Source of the DNA: JBDSLU01 sp039916225
GTDB taxonomy: Bacteria > Acidobacteriota > Vicinamibacteria > Vicinamibacterales > Vicinamibacteraceae
Assembly (NCBI GenBank): GCA_039916225.1
Contig: JBDSLU010000393.1
Span: forward strand, 1 to 12,908
Direction: 5' to 3'
DNA: 12,908 nt
The notes below the pieces were generated by a model. It did no database searches. It was not told where the DNA came from and saw only the letters and a program-made list of their open reading frames with translations. Of the stretch, positions 1-7,103 are shown one piece after another. How positions within the stretch are numbered: position 1 is the first letter of the stretch; each line of letters begins with the position of its first letter. Position numbers and translations under genes: made by a program.

Positions 1-1
1 C

Positions 2-757
2 GCGCCCCCGGCCCCGCCGCCATCGGTCGTCGGCTATACCGACACCCCGCGCCATCCGGATGGCAAATGGCGCGTGCACGACAGCACCCGGCCGCTGCCG
101 CCCGTCGTCGCGCCCGGCACGGCCGGCACGCCCGAGCGGCCGGGCCAAACGCCGGCCGACGCGATCGTCCTCGTCGGCCCCGGCGGCGACCTCTCGAAGT
201 GGCGCATGAAGAGCGGCGGCGCGCCGACCTGGAAGATGGAGAACGGGGTCCTCGAGTCGGGCAAGGAGTTCCTGCAGACGCGGGACGAGTTCTCCGATTT
301 TCAGCTCCACGTCGAGTTCGCCACGCCGAAGGCGGTCAAGGGCGACGGACAAGGGCGCGGCAACAGCGGCGTCTTCCTGCTCGGCCGGTTCGAGGTGCAG
401 GTGCTCGACAGCTTCCAGAACCGCACGTATGCCGACGGCCAGGCGGCCGCGATGTATGGCCAGTACCCGCCGCTCGTGAACGCCTCGCGGGGGCCGGGCG
501 AGTGGCAGACCTACGACGTCGTGTTCACGGCGCCGCGCTTCACGGACGGGAAGCTCGCGAAGCCGGCCGTCGTGACCGTCTTTCACAACGGCGTGGTTGT
601 CCACAATGCCACCGCGTACCTCGGGCCGACGGCGCACAAGCTCGTCGGCGAGTACACGCCCCAGAGCGCCAAAGGGCCGATCGAGCTGCAGGACCACGGC
701 AACCCGGTCCACTTCCGCAACATCTGGATCCGGCCGTTGACCGGGTACGACCAGTAG
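2..757 (+). CDS. DUF1080 / 3-keto-disaccharide hydrolase family protein (5' end outside window)
   Basis: The reading frame is open to the left edge, so the true start lies upstream and 251 residues are visible. Near the visible N-terminus is a GYTDTPRHPDGKWRVHD-like segment followed by RPLPPVV, a common lead-in of DUF1080 proteins. The core follows: DLSKWR, a WKMENGVL strand, RGNSGVFLLGRFEVQVLDSF (about residues 119-138), GEWQTYDVVF, a VFHNGVVVHNAT strand, and the terminal GPIELQDHGNPVHFRNIWIR. DUF1080 has a jelly-roll (concanavalin-like) fold; characterised members cleave 3-keto-glycosides, usually outside the cytoplasm. The export signal would lie upstream of the window. It is followed after 22 bases by the TIM-barrel gene, almost certainly in one operon. 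Family assignment is strong. The exact substrate is unknown, and hydrolase versus lyase chemistry cannot be told from sequence. Confidence 0.9.
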   Translation, partial: APPAPPPSVVGYTDTPRHPDGKWRVHDSTRPLPPVVAPGTAGTPERPGQTPADAIVLVGPGGDLSKWRMKSGGAPTWKMENGVLESGKEFLQTRDEFSDFQLHVEFATPKAVKGDGQGRGNSGVFLLGRFEVQVLDSFQNRTYADGQAAAMYGQYPPLVNASRGPGEWQTYDVVFTAPRFTDGKLAKPAVVTVFHNGVVVHNATAYLGPTAHKLVGEYTPQSAKGPIELQDHGNPVHFRNIWIRPLTGYDQ

Positions 758-764
758 CCGGTCC

Positions 765-770
765 AAGGAG
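765..770 (+). promoter_or_regulatory. Shine-Dalgarno site of the TIM-barrel gene
   Basis: AAGGAG lies nine bases before the ATG at 780. It is a good match to the anti-SD sequence and fixes the start that places the twin-arginine motif at residues 12-13. Confidence 0.7.
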
Positions 771-779
771 AACCTCGTC

Positions 780-1883
780 ATGAGCGATCGAACGTCGTCC
801 CTCTCCCTCGAGCGGCGTGAGTTCGGGCGGCTCGCCCTCGGGGCGCTCGGCGTCGCGGCGCTCGCCGGCCGTGACGCGTCCGCGCAGGTGCGGCCCGGGA
901 CGCCGGGCATCAAGCTGTGCGTCCAGTCGCCGGCCACCCCGTCCGACGAGCAGCTCCTGTTCCTCAAGCAGCTCGGCGCGCAATACGTGAGCGTCGGGTC
1001 GACGCCCGAGCTGCGCACGGCGGAGGGCTTCATGCAGATCACGAAGCGCTACGCCGACGCCGGCATCACGGTGTGGAACATCGGCAACGTGTCGGTCCAC
1101 AACATGCCGGAGGTGACCCTCAACCTGCCGGGGCGCGATCAGAAGATCGAGGAGTACAAGCAGTACCTCCGCAACCTGCAGAAGGCCGGCATCCGCTACA
1201 GCACCTACGCCCACATGGGCAACGGCATCTGGACGAGCGGGCGCACCGACGTGCGCGGCGGCTCCGCGCGCGAGTTCGACCAGAACAGCCCCACCGCGCG
1301 CGGCAACTGGGACGGCAAGGTCTACACCGGCCCGCTCTCGCACGGCCGCGAGTACACCCCGGACGAGATCTGGGAGAACTACACCTACTTCATCAAGCAG
1401 GTGGTCCCGGTCGCCGAGGAGACCGGCGTGCGCATCGGCATCCATCCGGACGATCCCCCGGTGCCGGTGCTCGCCGGCGTGCCGCGCTGCATCTTCAGCA
1501 ACTTCAAGGGCTACCAGCGCGCGCTGACGATCGCCAACAGCCCCAACGTCGGTATCTGCCTGTGTTGCGGCACCTGGCTCGAAGGCGGCAAGCAGTTGAC
1601 CGGCAAGGATCCCGCGGAGATGATCCGGCACTTCGGCGCCAAGAAGATCTGGAAGATCCACTTCCGCAATGTCAGCGCGACGCTGCCGCACTTCGTCGAG
1701 ACCTTCATGGACAACGGCTACTACGACATGTGGAAGATCATGAAGGCGCTGCGCGACGTCGAGTACGACGGCATCGTCATCCTCGACCACAGCCCGGCGA
1801 TGGTCGGCGGCAACTACACGCAGACCGCCTACGGTTTCGCCTACATGAAGGCCCTGCTCGCCCGCGCCAACGCCGAAGCCTGA
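780..1883 (+). CDS. Tat-exported TIM-barrel protein of the mannonate dehydratase (UxuA)-like superfamily
   Basis: 367 residues. The N-terminus holds a twin-arginine signal (ERREFG at 11-16, then a hydrophobic Leu/Ala/Gly stretch to about 30, with an Ala-Ser-Ala-Gln cleavage region at 33-36), so a folded periplasmic enzyme is predicted. The body matches the mannonate dehydratase branch of xylose-isomerase-like TIM barrels: IHPDDPP at 221-227, CLCCGTWLEGG at 260-270, KIHFRN at 292-297, ETFMDNGYYDMWKIMKAL at 307-324 and LDHSP at 335-339. By comparison with UxuA, the His of HPDD, a Cys of the CCG segment (probably 262), His294 and Asp336 would be the metal ligands, and all are present. Mannonate dehydratase makes 2-keto-3-deoxygluconate from mannonate in the cytoplasm. 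The exported location and DUF1080 neighbour suggest a different substrate here, perhaps a 3-keto-sugar or its elimination product. That is inference. The family is sure, the reaction is not. Confidence 0.85.
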   Translation: MSDRTSSLSLERREFGRLALGALGVAALAGRDASAQVRPGTPGIKLCVQSPATPSDEQLLFLKQLGAQYVSVGSTPELRTAEGFMQITKRYADAGITVWNIGNVSVHNMPEVTLNLPGRDQKIEEYKQYLRNLQKAGIRYSTYAHMGNGIWTSGRTDVRGGSAREFDQNSPTARGNWDGKVYTGPLSHGREYTPDEIWENYTYFIKQVVPVAEETGVRIGIHPDDPPVPVLAGVPRCIFSNFKGYQRALTIANSPNVGICLCCGTWLEGGKQLTGKDPAEMIRHFGAKKIWKIHFRNVSATLPHFVETFMDNGYYDMWKIMKALRDVEYDGIVILDHSPAMVGGNYTQTAYGFAYMKALLARANAEA

Positions 1884-1931
1884 CAAGGGCCACGCCGTCG
1901 ATCGCCTCCGCGACGGCGCCATCCTCCGCTG

Positions 1932-1960
1932 GTGACTTGCGGCGGTGATCCAAGTAGAAT
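1932..1960 (+). promoter_or_regulatory. candidate sigma-70-like promoter for the TonB receptor gene
   Basis: GTGACT (1932-1937, four of six to TTGACA) and TAGAAT (1955-1960, five of six to TATAAT) are separated by exactly 17 bases. The spacer between the TIM-barrel stop and the receptor start is 168 bases, enough for its own promoter, and a transcript starting near 1967 would carry a leader of about 85 bases. Acidobacterial promoter rules are poorly known, so this stays tentative. Confidence 0.4.
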
Positions 1961-1991
1961 CGCGCCGGTTCTCGACCTAAATCGATTAGTC

Positions 1992-2023
1992 GCGCCCGCC
2001 ACTACCGTCCGGTGGCGGGGCGC
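1992..2023 (+). promoter_or_regulatory. stable GC-rich hairpin in the leader of the TonB receptor gene
   Basis: CCCGCCAC at 1995-2002 is perfectly complementary to GTGGCGGG at 2012-2019. The stem extends by GCG (1992-1994) pairing with CGC (2021-2023) across one bulged G at 2020, giving about 11 base pairs around a nine-base loop. No T-run follows, so it is not a typical intrinsic terminator of the upstream operon. It ends 18 bases before the Shine-Dalgarno site and could affect leader stability or translation. A function is not shown. Confidence 0.45.
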
Positions 2024-2051
2024 CTTCAGATGCCTTCCTGCGGAGGACCTC

Positions 2052-5000
2052 ATGGTCATCCAGTGTGTGCGGGTGCTGTTCGGTGTGATCCTCGTCCTCG
2101 CCGCCACCGCGGCCGCGTCGGCGCAGTCGGAGCGCGGGAGCATCACCGGCGTCGTCCAGGACTCGACGCGGGCCGTGCTGCCCGGCGTGGCGGTGAAAGT
2201 GGTCAACACCGACACCAACGCGACCACCACCGTGTTCTCCGCGGACTCCGGCTCCTACAACGTCGCCAGCCTGCCGCCCGGCGTCTACCGCATCGAGACC
2301 GCGATCGTGGGGTTCCAGTCGGCGCGGGTCGAGGGCATCCGCGTCGCGGCCGGCGCCACCGCCCGCATCGACCTGACGCTCAGTCCAGGCGCGCTCACCG
2401 AGTCGGTCAGCGTCGTCGCGGTCAACACGGCGGTCCAGACCGAGGACGCGAAGATCACCACCAACGTGTCCAACGAGCAGATCGACAAGCTGCCGCTGGT
2501 GGTGGGCGGGGCGATGCGCAGCGTGTTCGACCTCGTGCAGGTGATCGCCGAAGCCAAGGGCAGCGGCGGCAACGTCGTCCTCGGCGGCGGACAGGGCGGG
2601 GCGTTCGGCGCGACCCTCGACGGCATCTCGGTGAACACGAACCGAAACGCCGAAGTGGTCGAGACGGCCTTCCTGACGCCCTCGGTCGAGGCCATCACCG
2701 AGTTCTCGGTCGAGACCAACGGCTTCAAGCCGGAGTTCGGCCAGGCCGGCGGCGGCGCCATCACGTTCGCCTCGAAGTCGGGCACCAACCAGTTCCGCGG
2801 CTCGGTCTACGACTTCCTGCGTAACGACGCGCTCGACGAGAAAGGCTTCTTCGAGCAGCGGAAGGGCGTTTACCGCCAGCACAACTTCGGAGCGTCGCTC
2901 GGCGGGCCGGTCCGCCTGCCCGGCTACAACGGGACCAACCGGACGTTCTTCTTTGCCGCATACGAAGGCTTCAAGAACCGGCAAGCCTCGAACGCGCAGA
3001 CGCTGAGTGTGCCGACGCCGGAGATGTACGACGGCGACTTCTCCAACTGGGTCGACGCCAACGGCCGGCGGGTCGTCATCTACGATCCGGCGACGACGCG
3101 GCCCAACCCGAACGGGACCGGCTTCATCCGCGATCCCTACCCCGGCAACATCATTCCCGCCAGCCGGTTCAGCACCGTCGCCCGGCAGTACCTCGCCCTC
3201 GCCCGGGGCCTGGTCGTGCCGAACCGCGAAGGCATCGCCCCCGGGACGCTGGGATACGTCAACAACAACTTCCTCTCGCCGGGCGGCACGACCGTCGAAG
3301 AGACCAACAAGTTCAGCGTCAAGCTCGATCACACGCTGAGCGACCGACACCGGCTGTCGTACCTGTTCAACCGCACGACGAACCGGGTGCAGCCCGGCGA
3401 CACCGGACCGGCCGGTCTGCCCCTCCCGTTCAACACCTTCCAGACCACGAGCTTCAACGGTGATCTCCACCGGGCGAGCTGGGACTGGATTGGGCCGCGG
3501 ATGGTGAACCACTTCTCGTTCGGCATCAACACGTTCGACAAGGACGCGTTCTCGCCGAACGTCGGCCAGGACTGGCAGGAACGGGTCTGCATCCCCAACG
3601 CGGTCGACTGCAACGACAACCTCGGCAACATCACCTTCACCGAGCTGTCGCAGTGGGGTGGCCCGTCGAACAACGGGACCGAGCAGCCGCGGCTCGCGGT
3701 GAAGAACGACTTCACCCTGAGCGCGCGCTCGCACCTCTTCAAGATGGGGTTCACCTTCGATCGCCAGCAGGCCAACGGCTTCGGCCAGCAGGACATCGGC
3801 GGACGCGCCGGGTTCTCCTTCCGGGGCACCTCGGTGCCGGCAGCGGCGACGCTGGCGGCCGGCGGCGGCAGTTCGTTCGCGTCGTTCCTGCTCGGCGTCG
3901 CCGACAGCGGCCGGACCGAGACGGTCCGCTACCTCCAGCAGGTCTACTCGTACTCCTCGTTCTACGTCCAGGACGATTGGCGGCTGGGCCCGAAGCTCGT
4001 GCTCAACTACGGCGTCCGCTACGAGTTCACCAAGCCACCCGTCGCCGGAGGCGATCAGTACTCCGATTTCTCGCCGACCGTGCCCAACCCCGCCGTCAAC
4101 GGCTACCCGGGCGCACTCATCTTCGCCGGCGAGGGCCAGGGCCGTACCGGCGGCCGCACCCTGGTGCCTGGCTACTACGGCGCCTGGGGGCCCCGCATCA
4201 GCTTCGCCTACAGCGCCAACCCCGGGACGACGTTCCGCGGCGGCGTCGGTCGGTCCTTCGGGCGGGTCACGGTCACGCAGAGCAGCAGTCACTTCGCCGG
4301 CTTCATCGGCCAGTACGTCTTCTCGACAGCGGACTCGGGGATCACGCCGGCATTCCAGCTCGATCAGGGGCTGCCCGCGTATCCGCTCCCGCCCCGGCTC
4401 GATCCGGCCTTCTCGAACAACAACGACGTGGACTGGTTCGTCGGCCAGGAAGCCTCCCGCCCGCCGGTCTACGACAGCTGGACGCTGTCGATGCAGCGCG
4501 AGCTGCGACGGGGTCTCACGGTCGAAGTCGACTACAACGGGGTCTACGGCTCCCACCTGCAGGCCGGCCTGATCAATCCCAACCAAGTGCCCATGTCGGT
4601 CGTGAACGATCTGGTGGCTCGCTACGGTTCGATCGGCGCGCGTGATCTGCTGAACGCCAACATCACGTCGGCCGCGGCGGTGAGCGCCGGCATCGCGCCG
4701 CCGTACGCGAACTTCACCAACCCCGCCGTGCAGACCTCGCGCACGGTCGCGCAGGCGCTGCGGCCCTACCCGCAATACCAGTTCGTCAACGTGCAGAGCG
4801 GCGGCGGCGACAAGACCGGCACATCGCACTACCACGCCGGCATCGTCAAGGTGAACCAGCGCACCGGCAGCCTCCTGCTGCAGGGCAGCTATACGTACTC
4901 CAAGGTGATGACCGACGCCGACAGCTTCAGCGGCAGCGGCGGCGCGATGGACGCGGCACGCCCGGAGCTGGAATGGTCGATCGGGGCCTTCGACCAGACC

Positions 5001-5546
5001 CACAGCATCAAGCTGAACACGGTCTACGAGCTCCCCTTCGGCGAGGGACGGCGGTGGCTGCAGCGCGGGGTCGCCAGCCGGATCCTTGGCGGCTGGCGGG
5101 TGGCCCTCATCCAGTCCTACAGCAGCGGCTTCCCGCTCGGCGTGACGACCAACGCGCCGCTCAACATCTTCAACCGTACCAACCGCCCGAACCTCACCGG
5201 CGAGGACTGGCGCGCGCCGCTCGCCGGCGAGGAGTTCGACCCGCTCGTCGATCGGTACCTGAATCGCGCCGCGTTCGTGCAACCCGTCGGCGAGCTCGGG
5301 AACGCGCCGCGACGCAACGCCGACGTGCGCCGGCCCTGGAACCTCACCGAGAACATCAGCGTCGGCAAGTCGGTCGGCCTCACCGGCCAGATGCGGCTGG
5401 ACGTCCGCGTCGAAGCCTTCAACCTGTTCAACCGGATCGTGTGGAACGCGCCGAACACCGACTTCAGCAGCACCAGCTTCGGCCTGGTCACGAGCCAGCT
5501 CAACCCGCCGCGGCAACTGCAGCTCGGCCTCAAGCTGTACTGGTAG
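2052..5546 (+). CDS. TonB-dependent receptor, Oar-like, with N-terminal carboxypeptidase-regulatory domain
   Basis: 1164 residues, intact. The start at 2052 is chosen because GGAGG (2042-2046) lies five bases upstream and the product begins with a clean signal peptide (residues 1-25, hydrophobic core VLFGVILVLAA, cleavage near ASAQ). The frame is open back to 1932, but that extension has no signal peptide. Domains in order: carboxypeptidase-regulatory-like Ig domain (about 28-110, with GSITGVVQDSTRAVLPGV and YNVASLPPGVYRIE); plug (about 135-245, ending in the hallmark FSVETNGFKPEFGQAGGGA); then a long outer-membrane beta-barrel to the C-terminus (LQLGLKLYW, aromatic last residue, as needed for BAM recognition). 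It should import a large nutrient across the outer membrane using TonB-ExbBD energy. The neighbouring DUF1080 and UxuA-like genes suggest a carbohydrate ligand. Its 3.5 kb carry no frame break. A TonB box was not identified. Confidence 0.93.
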   Translation: MVIQCVRVLFGVILVLAATAAASAQSERGSITGVVQDSTRAVLPGVAVKVVNTDTNATTTVFSADSGSYNVASLPPGVYRIETAIVGFQSARVEGIRVAAGATARIDLTLSPGALTESVSVVAVNTAVQTEDAKITTNVSNEQIDKLPLVVGGAMRSVFDLVQVIAEAKGSGGNVVLGGGQGGAFGATLDGISVNTNRNAEVVETAFLTPSVEAITEFSVETNGFKPEFGQAGGGAITFASKSGTNQFRGSVYDFLRNDALDEKGFFEQRKGVYRQHNFGASLGGPVRLPGYNGTNRTFFFAAYEGFKNRQASNAQTLSVPTPEMYDGDFSNWVDANGRRVVIYDPATTRPNPNGTGFIRDPYPGNIIPASRFSTVARQYLALARGLVVPNREGIAPGTLGYVNNNFLSPGGTTVEETNKFSVKLDHTLSDRHRLSYLFNRTTNRVQPGDTGPAGLPLPFNTFQTTSFNGDLHRASWDWIGPRMVNHFSFGINTFDKDAFSPNVGQDWQERVCIPNAVDCNDNLGNITFTELSQWGGPSNNGTEQPRLAVKNDFTLSARSHLFKMGFTFDRQQANGFGQQDIGGRAGFSFRGTSVPAAATLAAGGGSSFASFLLGVADSGRTETVRYLQQVYSYSSFYVQDDWRLGPKLVLNYGVRYEFTKPPVAGGDQYSDFSPTVPNPAVNGYPGALIFAGEGQGRTGGRTLVPGYYGAWGPRISFAYSANPGTTFRGGVGRSFGRVTVTQSSSHFAGFIGQYVFSTADSGITPAFQLDQGLPAYPLPPRLDPAFSNNNDVDWFVGQEASRPPVYDSWTLSMQRELRRGLTVEVDYNGVYGSHLQAGLINPNQVPMSVVNDLVARYGSIGARDLLNANITSAAAVSAGIAPPYANFTNPAVQTSRTVAQALRPYPQYQFVNVQSGGGDKTGTSHYHAGIVKVNQRTGSLLLQGSYTYSKVMTDADSFSGSGGAMDAARPELEWSIGAFDQTHSIKLNTVYELPFGEGRRWLQRGVASRILGGWRVALIQSYSSGFPLGVTTNAPLNIFNRTNRPNLTGEDWRAPLAGEEFDPLVDRYLNRAAFVQPVGELGNAPRRNADVRRPWNLTENISVGKSVGLTGQMRLDVRVEAFNLFNRIVWNAPNTDFSSTSFGLVTSQLNPPRQLQLGLKLYW

Positions 5547-5550
5547 TGGC

Positions 5551-5579
5551 CGCGTGACACGAGTCCGCAACGTGACGCG
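5551..5579 (+). terminator. possible hairpin terminator after the TonB receptor gene
   Basis: Five bases after the receptor stop, CGCGT (5551-5555) and CACG (5558-5561) can pair with CGTG-ACGCG (5571-5579) around a nine-base loop, with a two-base bulge (GA). No strong T-run follows, so factor-independent termination is unproven. The stem also contains a near-perfect direct repeat (GTGACACGA / GTGACGCGA), so it could be coincidental. Confidence 0.3.
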
Positions 5580-6003
5580 AAGTTCATCGGCTCGCTGCAG
5601 CGCGGGATGTTCATCTCCGCGGCTCGAAGCCTGCATCGAAAGAACCGTCGGGATCTCCCATGGCCGCAGGCGGTCGGCTGTGGCGGTCGCGCGCAGTCGG
5701 GGAGGACGGCCACCGGGCCCGTCGCTACAACAGTGCGCGCAAGCCGAGCACGATCCGCCGCGGCAGGAACACCTGGTTCTGGTTGACGTCGCCCCAGCTC
5801 TGCCGTCTCGTAGAGCGGGGAGGCAATGGCTTTGCGCACCGGCATAGAGGGCGGCAACGGCTCATCACGGGCGGCCCCATCCGGCCAGGGCTTCCCCGTA
5901 CACACACAATTTGTCCGCTCGGTAAGACCGGAGTGGTAGCGTCGGTGTCCTACTCTTCGAGTGCCAACGACCGCCCGGACGCTGTGGATGCATGGGGGAT
6001 CAT
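5580..6003. other. region of about 420 bases without an intact gene
   Basis: Apart from the minus-strand receptor remnant, the stretch holds only short open frames with Arg-rich, unprotein-like translations. A short CA run (CACACACA, 5901-5908) precedes a TTGTCC (5911-5916) that could be a -35, but no acceptable -10 lies 16-18 bases downstream. A promoter for the small secreted-protein gene is expected here and was not located. Confidence 0.5.
5725..5907 (-). pseudogene. remnant of a TonB-dependent receptor C-terminus
   Basis: On the minus strand, the frame ending at the TAG at 5725 reads WGDVNQNQVFLPRRIVLGLR followed by ALL and stop. This is the pattern of the last strand of acidobacterial Oar-like receptors (a Pro-Arg pair, then alternating hydrophobics). 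Directly upstream, a second minus frame gives a plausible continuation (VRKAIASPLYETAEL). Joining them needs one frameshift near 5786-5790, where GAG-CTG-GGG meets AGC-TGG-GGC. No receptor sequence is recognised further upstream, so only about 50-60 codons remain. I see this as a degraded gene end facing the intact receptor tail to tail. The family call rests on a short stretch and is moderate. Confidence 0.45.
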
Positions 6004-6558
6004 ATGCCTCGACTTTTGCTGCTTGCAGCTGTGCTGATTGCGTTGATGCCGGGGGCTCTTCACGCCGGTCCGCGGTCCCCGGCCCTCGCCGAGTCGCTCA
6101 TCGCCGCCCTCGACGAGCGGAAGCTCGAGGCGATCTCAGCCCGCCTTCCAGGCGAAGGCGACCGCTACGTCGCTGCCATCCGGGTCGCAGACACGGGCCT
6201 GATGGTTATTGACGCCCACTACTCGGTACCGGCGCTCATCAACGAGCGAATCTGGCGTGGCGACCACCGGGACGTCTACCTGGCGCTGAACAGTGGGTCG
6301 CCACGCGAGGGCCGCCGCTTCATCCAGGATCTAGGCCCGGCCGGGCTGCACGCTTCGCGTGACGACGGGGTGGCGTTCGATCTGATTTACGACTCAGGGG
6401 CACTCTGGTTGAAGCTCGACGGAGACTGGGAGGGTCAGAAGATGTCCCGGCAGGAATACGCAAAGCGGGTCGCCTCTGCTGACGAGCGCTACGCGGCGTC
6501 CCTGAAGGTTCTGCTGGACGCGCTGGCAGCGGTACAAGCGCCGGCTGGGGCACGGTGA
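6004..6558 (+). CDS. small secreted or periplasmic protein of unknown function
   Basis: 184 residues from the ATG at 6004; an ATG 12 bases upstream (5992) would add four residues. The later start is preferred because it puts a positive residue directly before the hydrophobic core (MPRLLLLAAVLIALMPG) and has a G-rich site (5994-5999) just upstream. A signal peptidase site after LHA (residue 21) is likely. The mature part (about 163 residues) is mixed alpha/beta. It contains VAAIRVADTGLMVIDAHYSVPALINERIW, split here as VAAIRVADTGLMVID and AHYSVPALINERIW, then DVYLALNSGS, a FDLIYDSG segment and a charged C-terminal helix rich in Ala, Glu and Arg. I do not recognise the family. The composition, signal peptide and even codon pattern make it a real gene. 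The stop TGA overlaps the ATG of the following GAF pseudogene (TGATG), suggesting that the two were once co-translated. Confidence 0.75.
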   Translation: MPRLLLLAAVLIALMPGALHAGPRSPALAESLIAALDERKLEAISARLPGEGDRYVAAIRVADTGLMVIDAHYSVPALINERIWRGDHRDVYLALNSGSPREGRRFIQDLGPAGLHASRDDGVAFDLIYDSGALWLKLDGDWEGQKMSRQEYAKRVASADERYAASLKVLLDALAAVQAPAGAR

Positions 6559-7010
6559 TGGACACCGCACCCTTTGACGGAGTGGCGGAGGACGGGTTCG
6601 AACGCCGACCCGGCTCGCACAACGGAATGGGCGCGAGCGTGGGTGCGTTGCGGATCCGGCTGGCTCGCCCGCCGCCCTTCCGGGGCCCGAACGGGCGTCG
6701 TCGCCGCAGTGCGCGCGCTGTCGGACGAACTGATGCCCGACGGCGCATGCCGTGCACTGAGCGCCGTCGAACCCGTCTTCGGGGCCACGGCGGCGTGGAT
6801 CATGCTGCTCGATGCCGACACGCGCACGCTTTGGACGACGCTGGTTCCGTGGCACGGGGAGCGACGTCTGTCGAGATGCCTGCATTTCGCTGGATCACGC
6901 CGCGATCTCCGCTCCGCCTCCGGTCGCTCTTCATGGTCCCGCTCCTGTCCGCGATTCGGGACATCGCACCGGATGCCGGACGTGCCTTGGGATTCGACGG
7001 CCTGCTCCGT
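6558..7010 (+). pseudogene. frame-broken GAF-domain protein remnant
   Basis: GAF-like segments occur in order but in different frames. In one frame (about 6690-6848) the translation contains VVAAVRALSDELMPDG, SAVEPVFGATAAWIMLLD and TRTLWTTLV, typical of the first helix and strands of a GAF sensor domain. In the next frame (6848-6913) it continues RGTGSDVCRDACISLDHA. In the third frame (from 6915) it reads RSLFMVPLLSAIRD, the conserved central GAF strand. The start ATG at 6558 overlaps the stop of the preceding gene. No single frame gives a sensible product: each, read through, turns Arg/Ser-rich. So this is an inactivated cytoplasmic ligand-sensing gene, or several indel errors. The downstream limit is not sharp. 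Confidence 0.6.
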
Positions 7011-7091
7011 TCGTCCAGCCATCGAGGTGAGGGCGGAATCGGCGAGCGTTCAGACCAGGCCCGAAGCGAGTGCACGTGCCCACGACGATGA

Positions 7092-7097
7092 CAAGGT
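7092..7097 (+). promoter_or_regulatory. Shine-Dalgarno-like site deciding the GTG start at 7104
   Basis: AAGGTG lies six bases before the GTG at 7104. The next in-frame ATG (7128) has no purine-rich site before it, so GTG is preferred. Confidence 0.45.
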
Positions 7098-7103
7098 GCG
7101 ACC

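Noticed and set aside
540..1922. 460-codon minus-strand open frame opposite the TIM-barrel gene.
   Set aside because: Shadow of a recognised gene. The translation is a low-complexity Ala/Val/Asp/Arg mixture with no family.
1932..2051. Upstream extension of the receptor frame to a GTG at 1932.
   Set aside because: It would bury the signal peptide behind 40 unrelated residues and run through the candidate promoter and hairpin. The ATG at 2052 has a GGAGG site at proper distance.
1986..5636. Very long open frame on the minus strand opposite the TonB receptor (over 1200 codons).
   Set aside because: It is a GC-rich shadow of the receptor gene: Arg/Val/Asp-rich translation, no domain, no signal peptide, and the plus strand encodes a complete recognised protein.
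5554..6037. Plus-strand open frames of about 97-125 codons after the receptor.
   Set aside because: The translations are Arg/Ser/Pro-rich without recognisable features, have no Shine-Dalgarno site, and lie opposite the receptor remnant.
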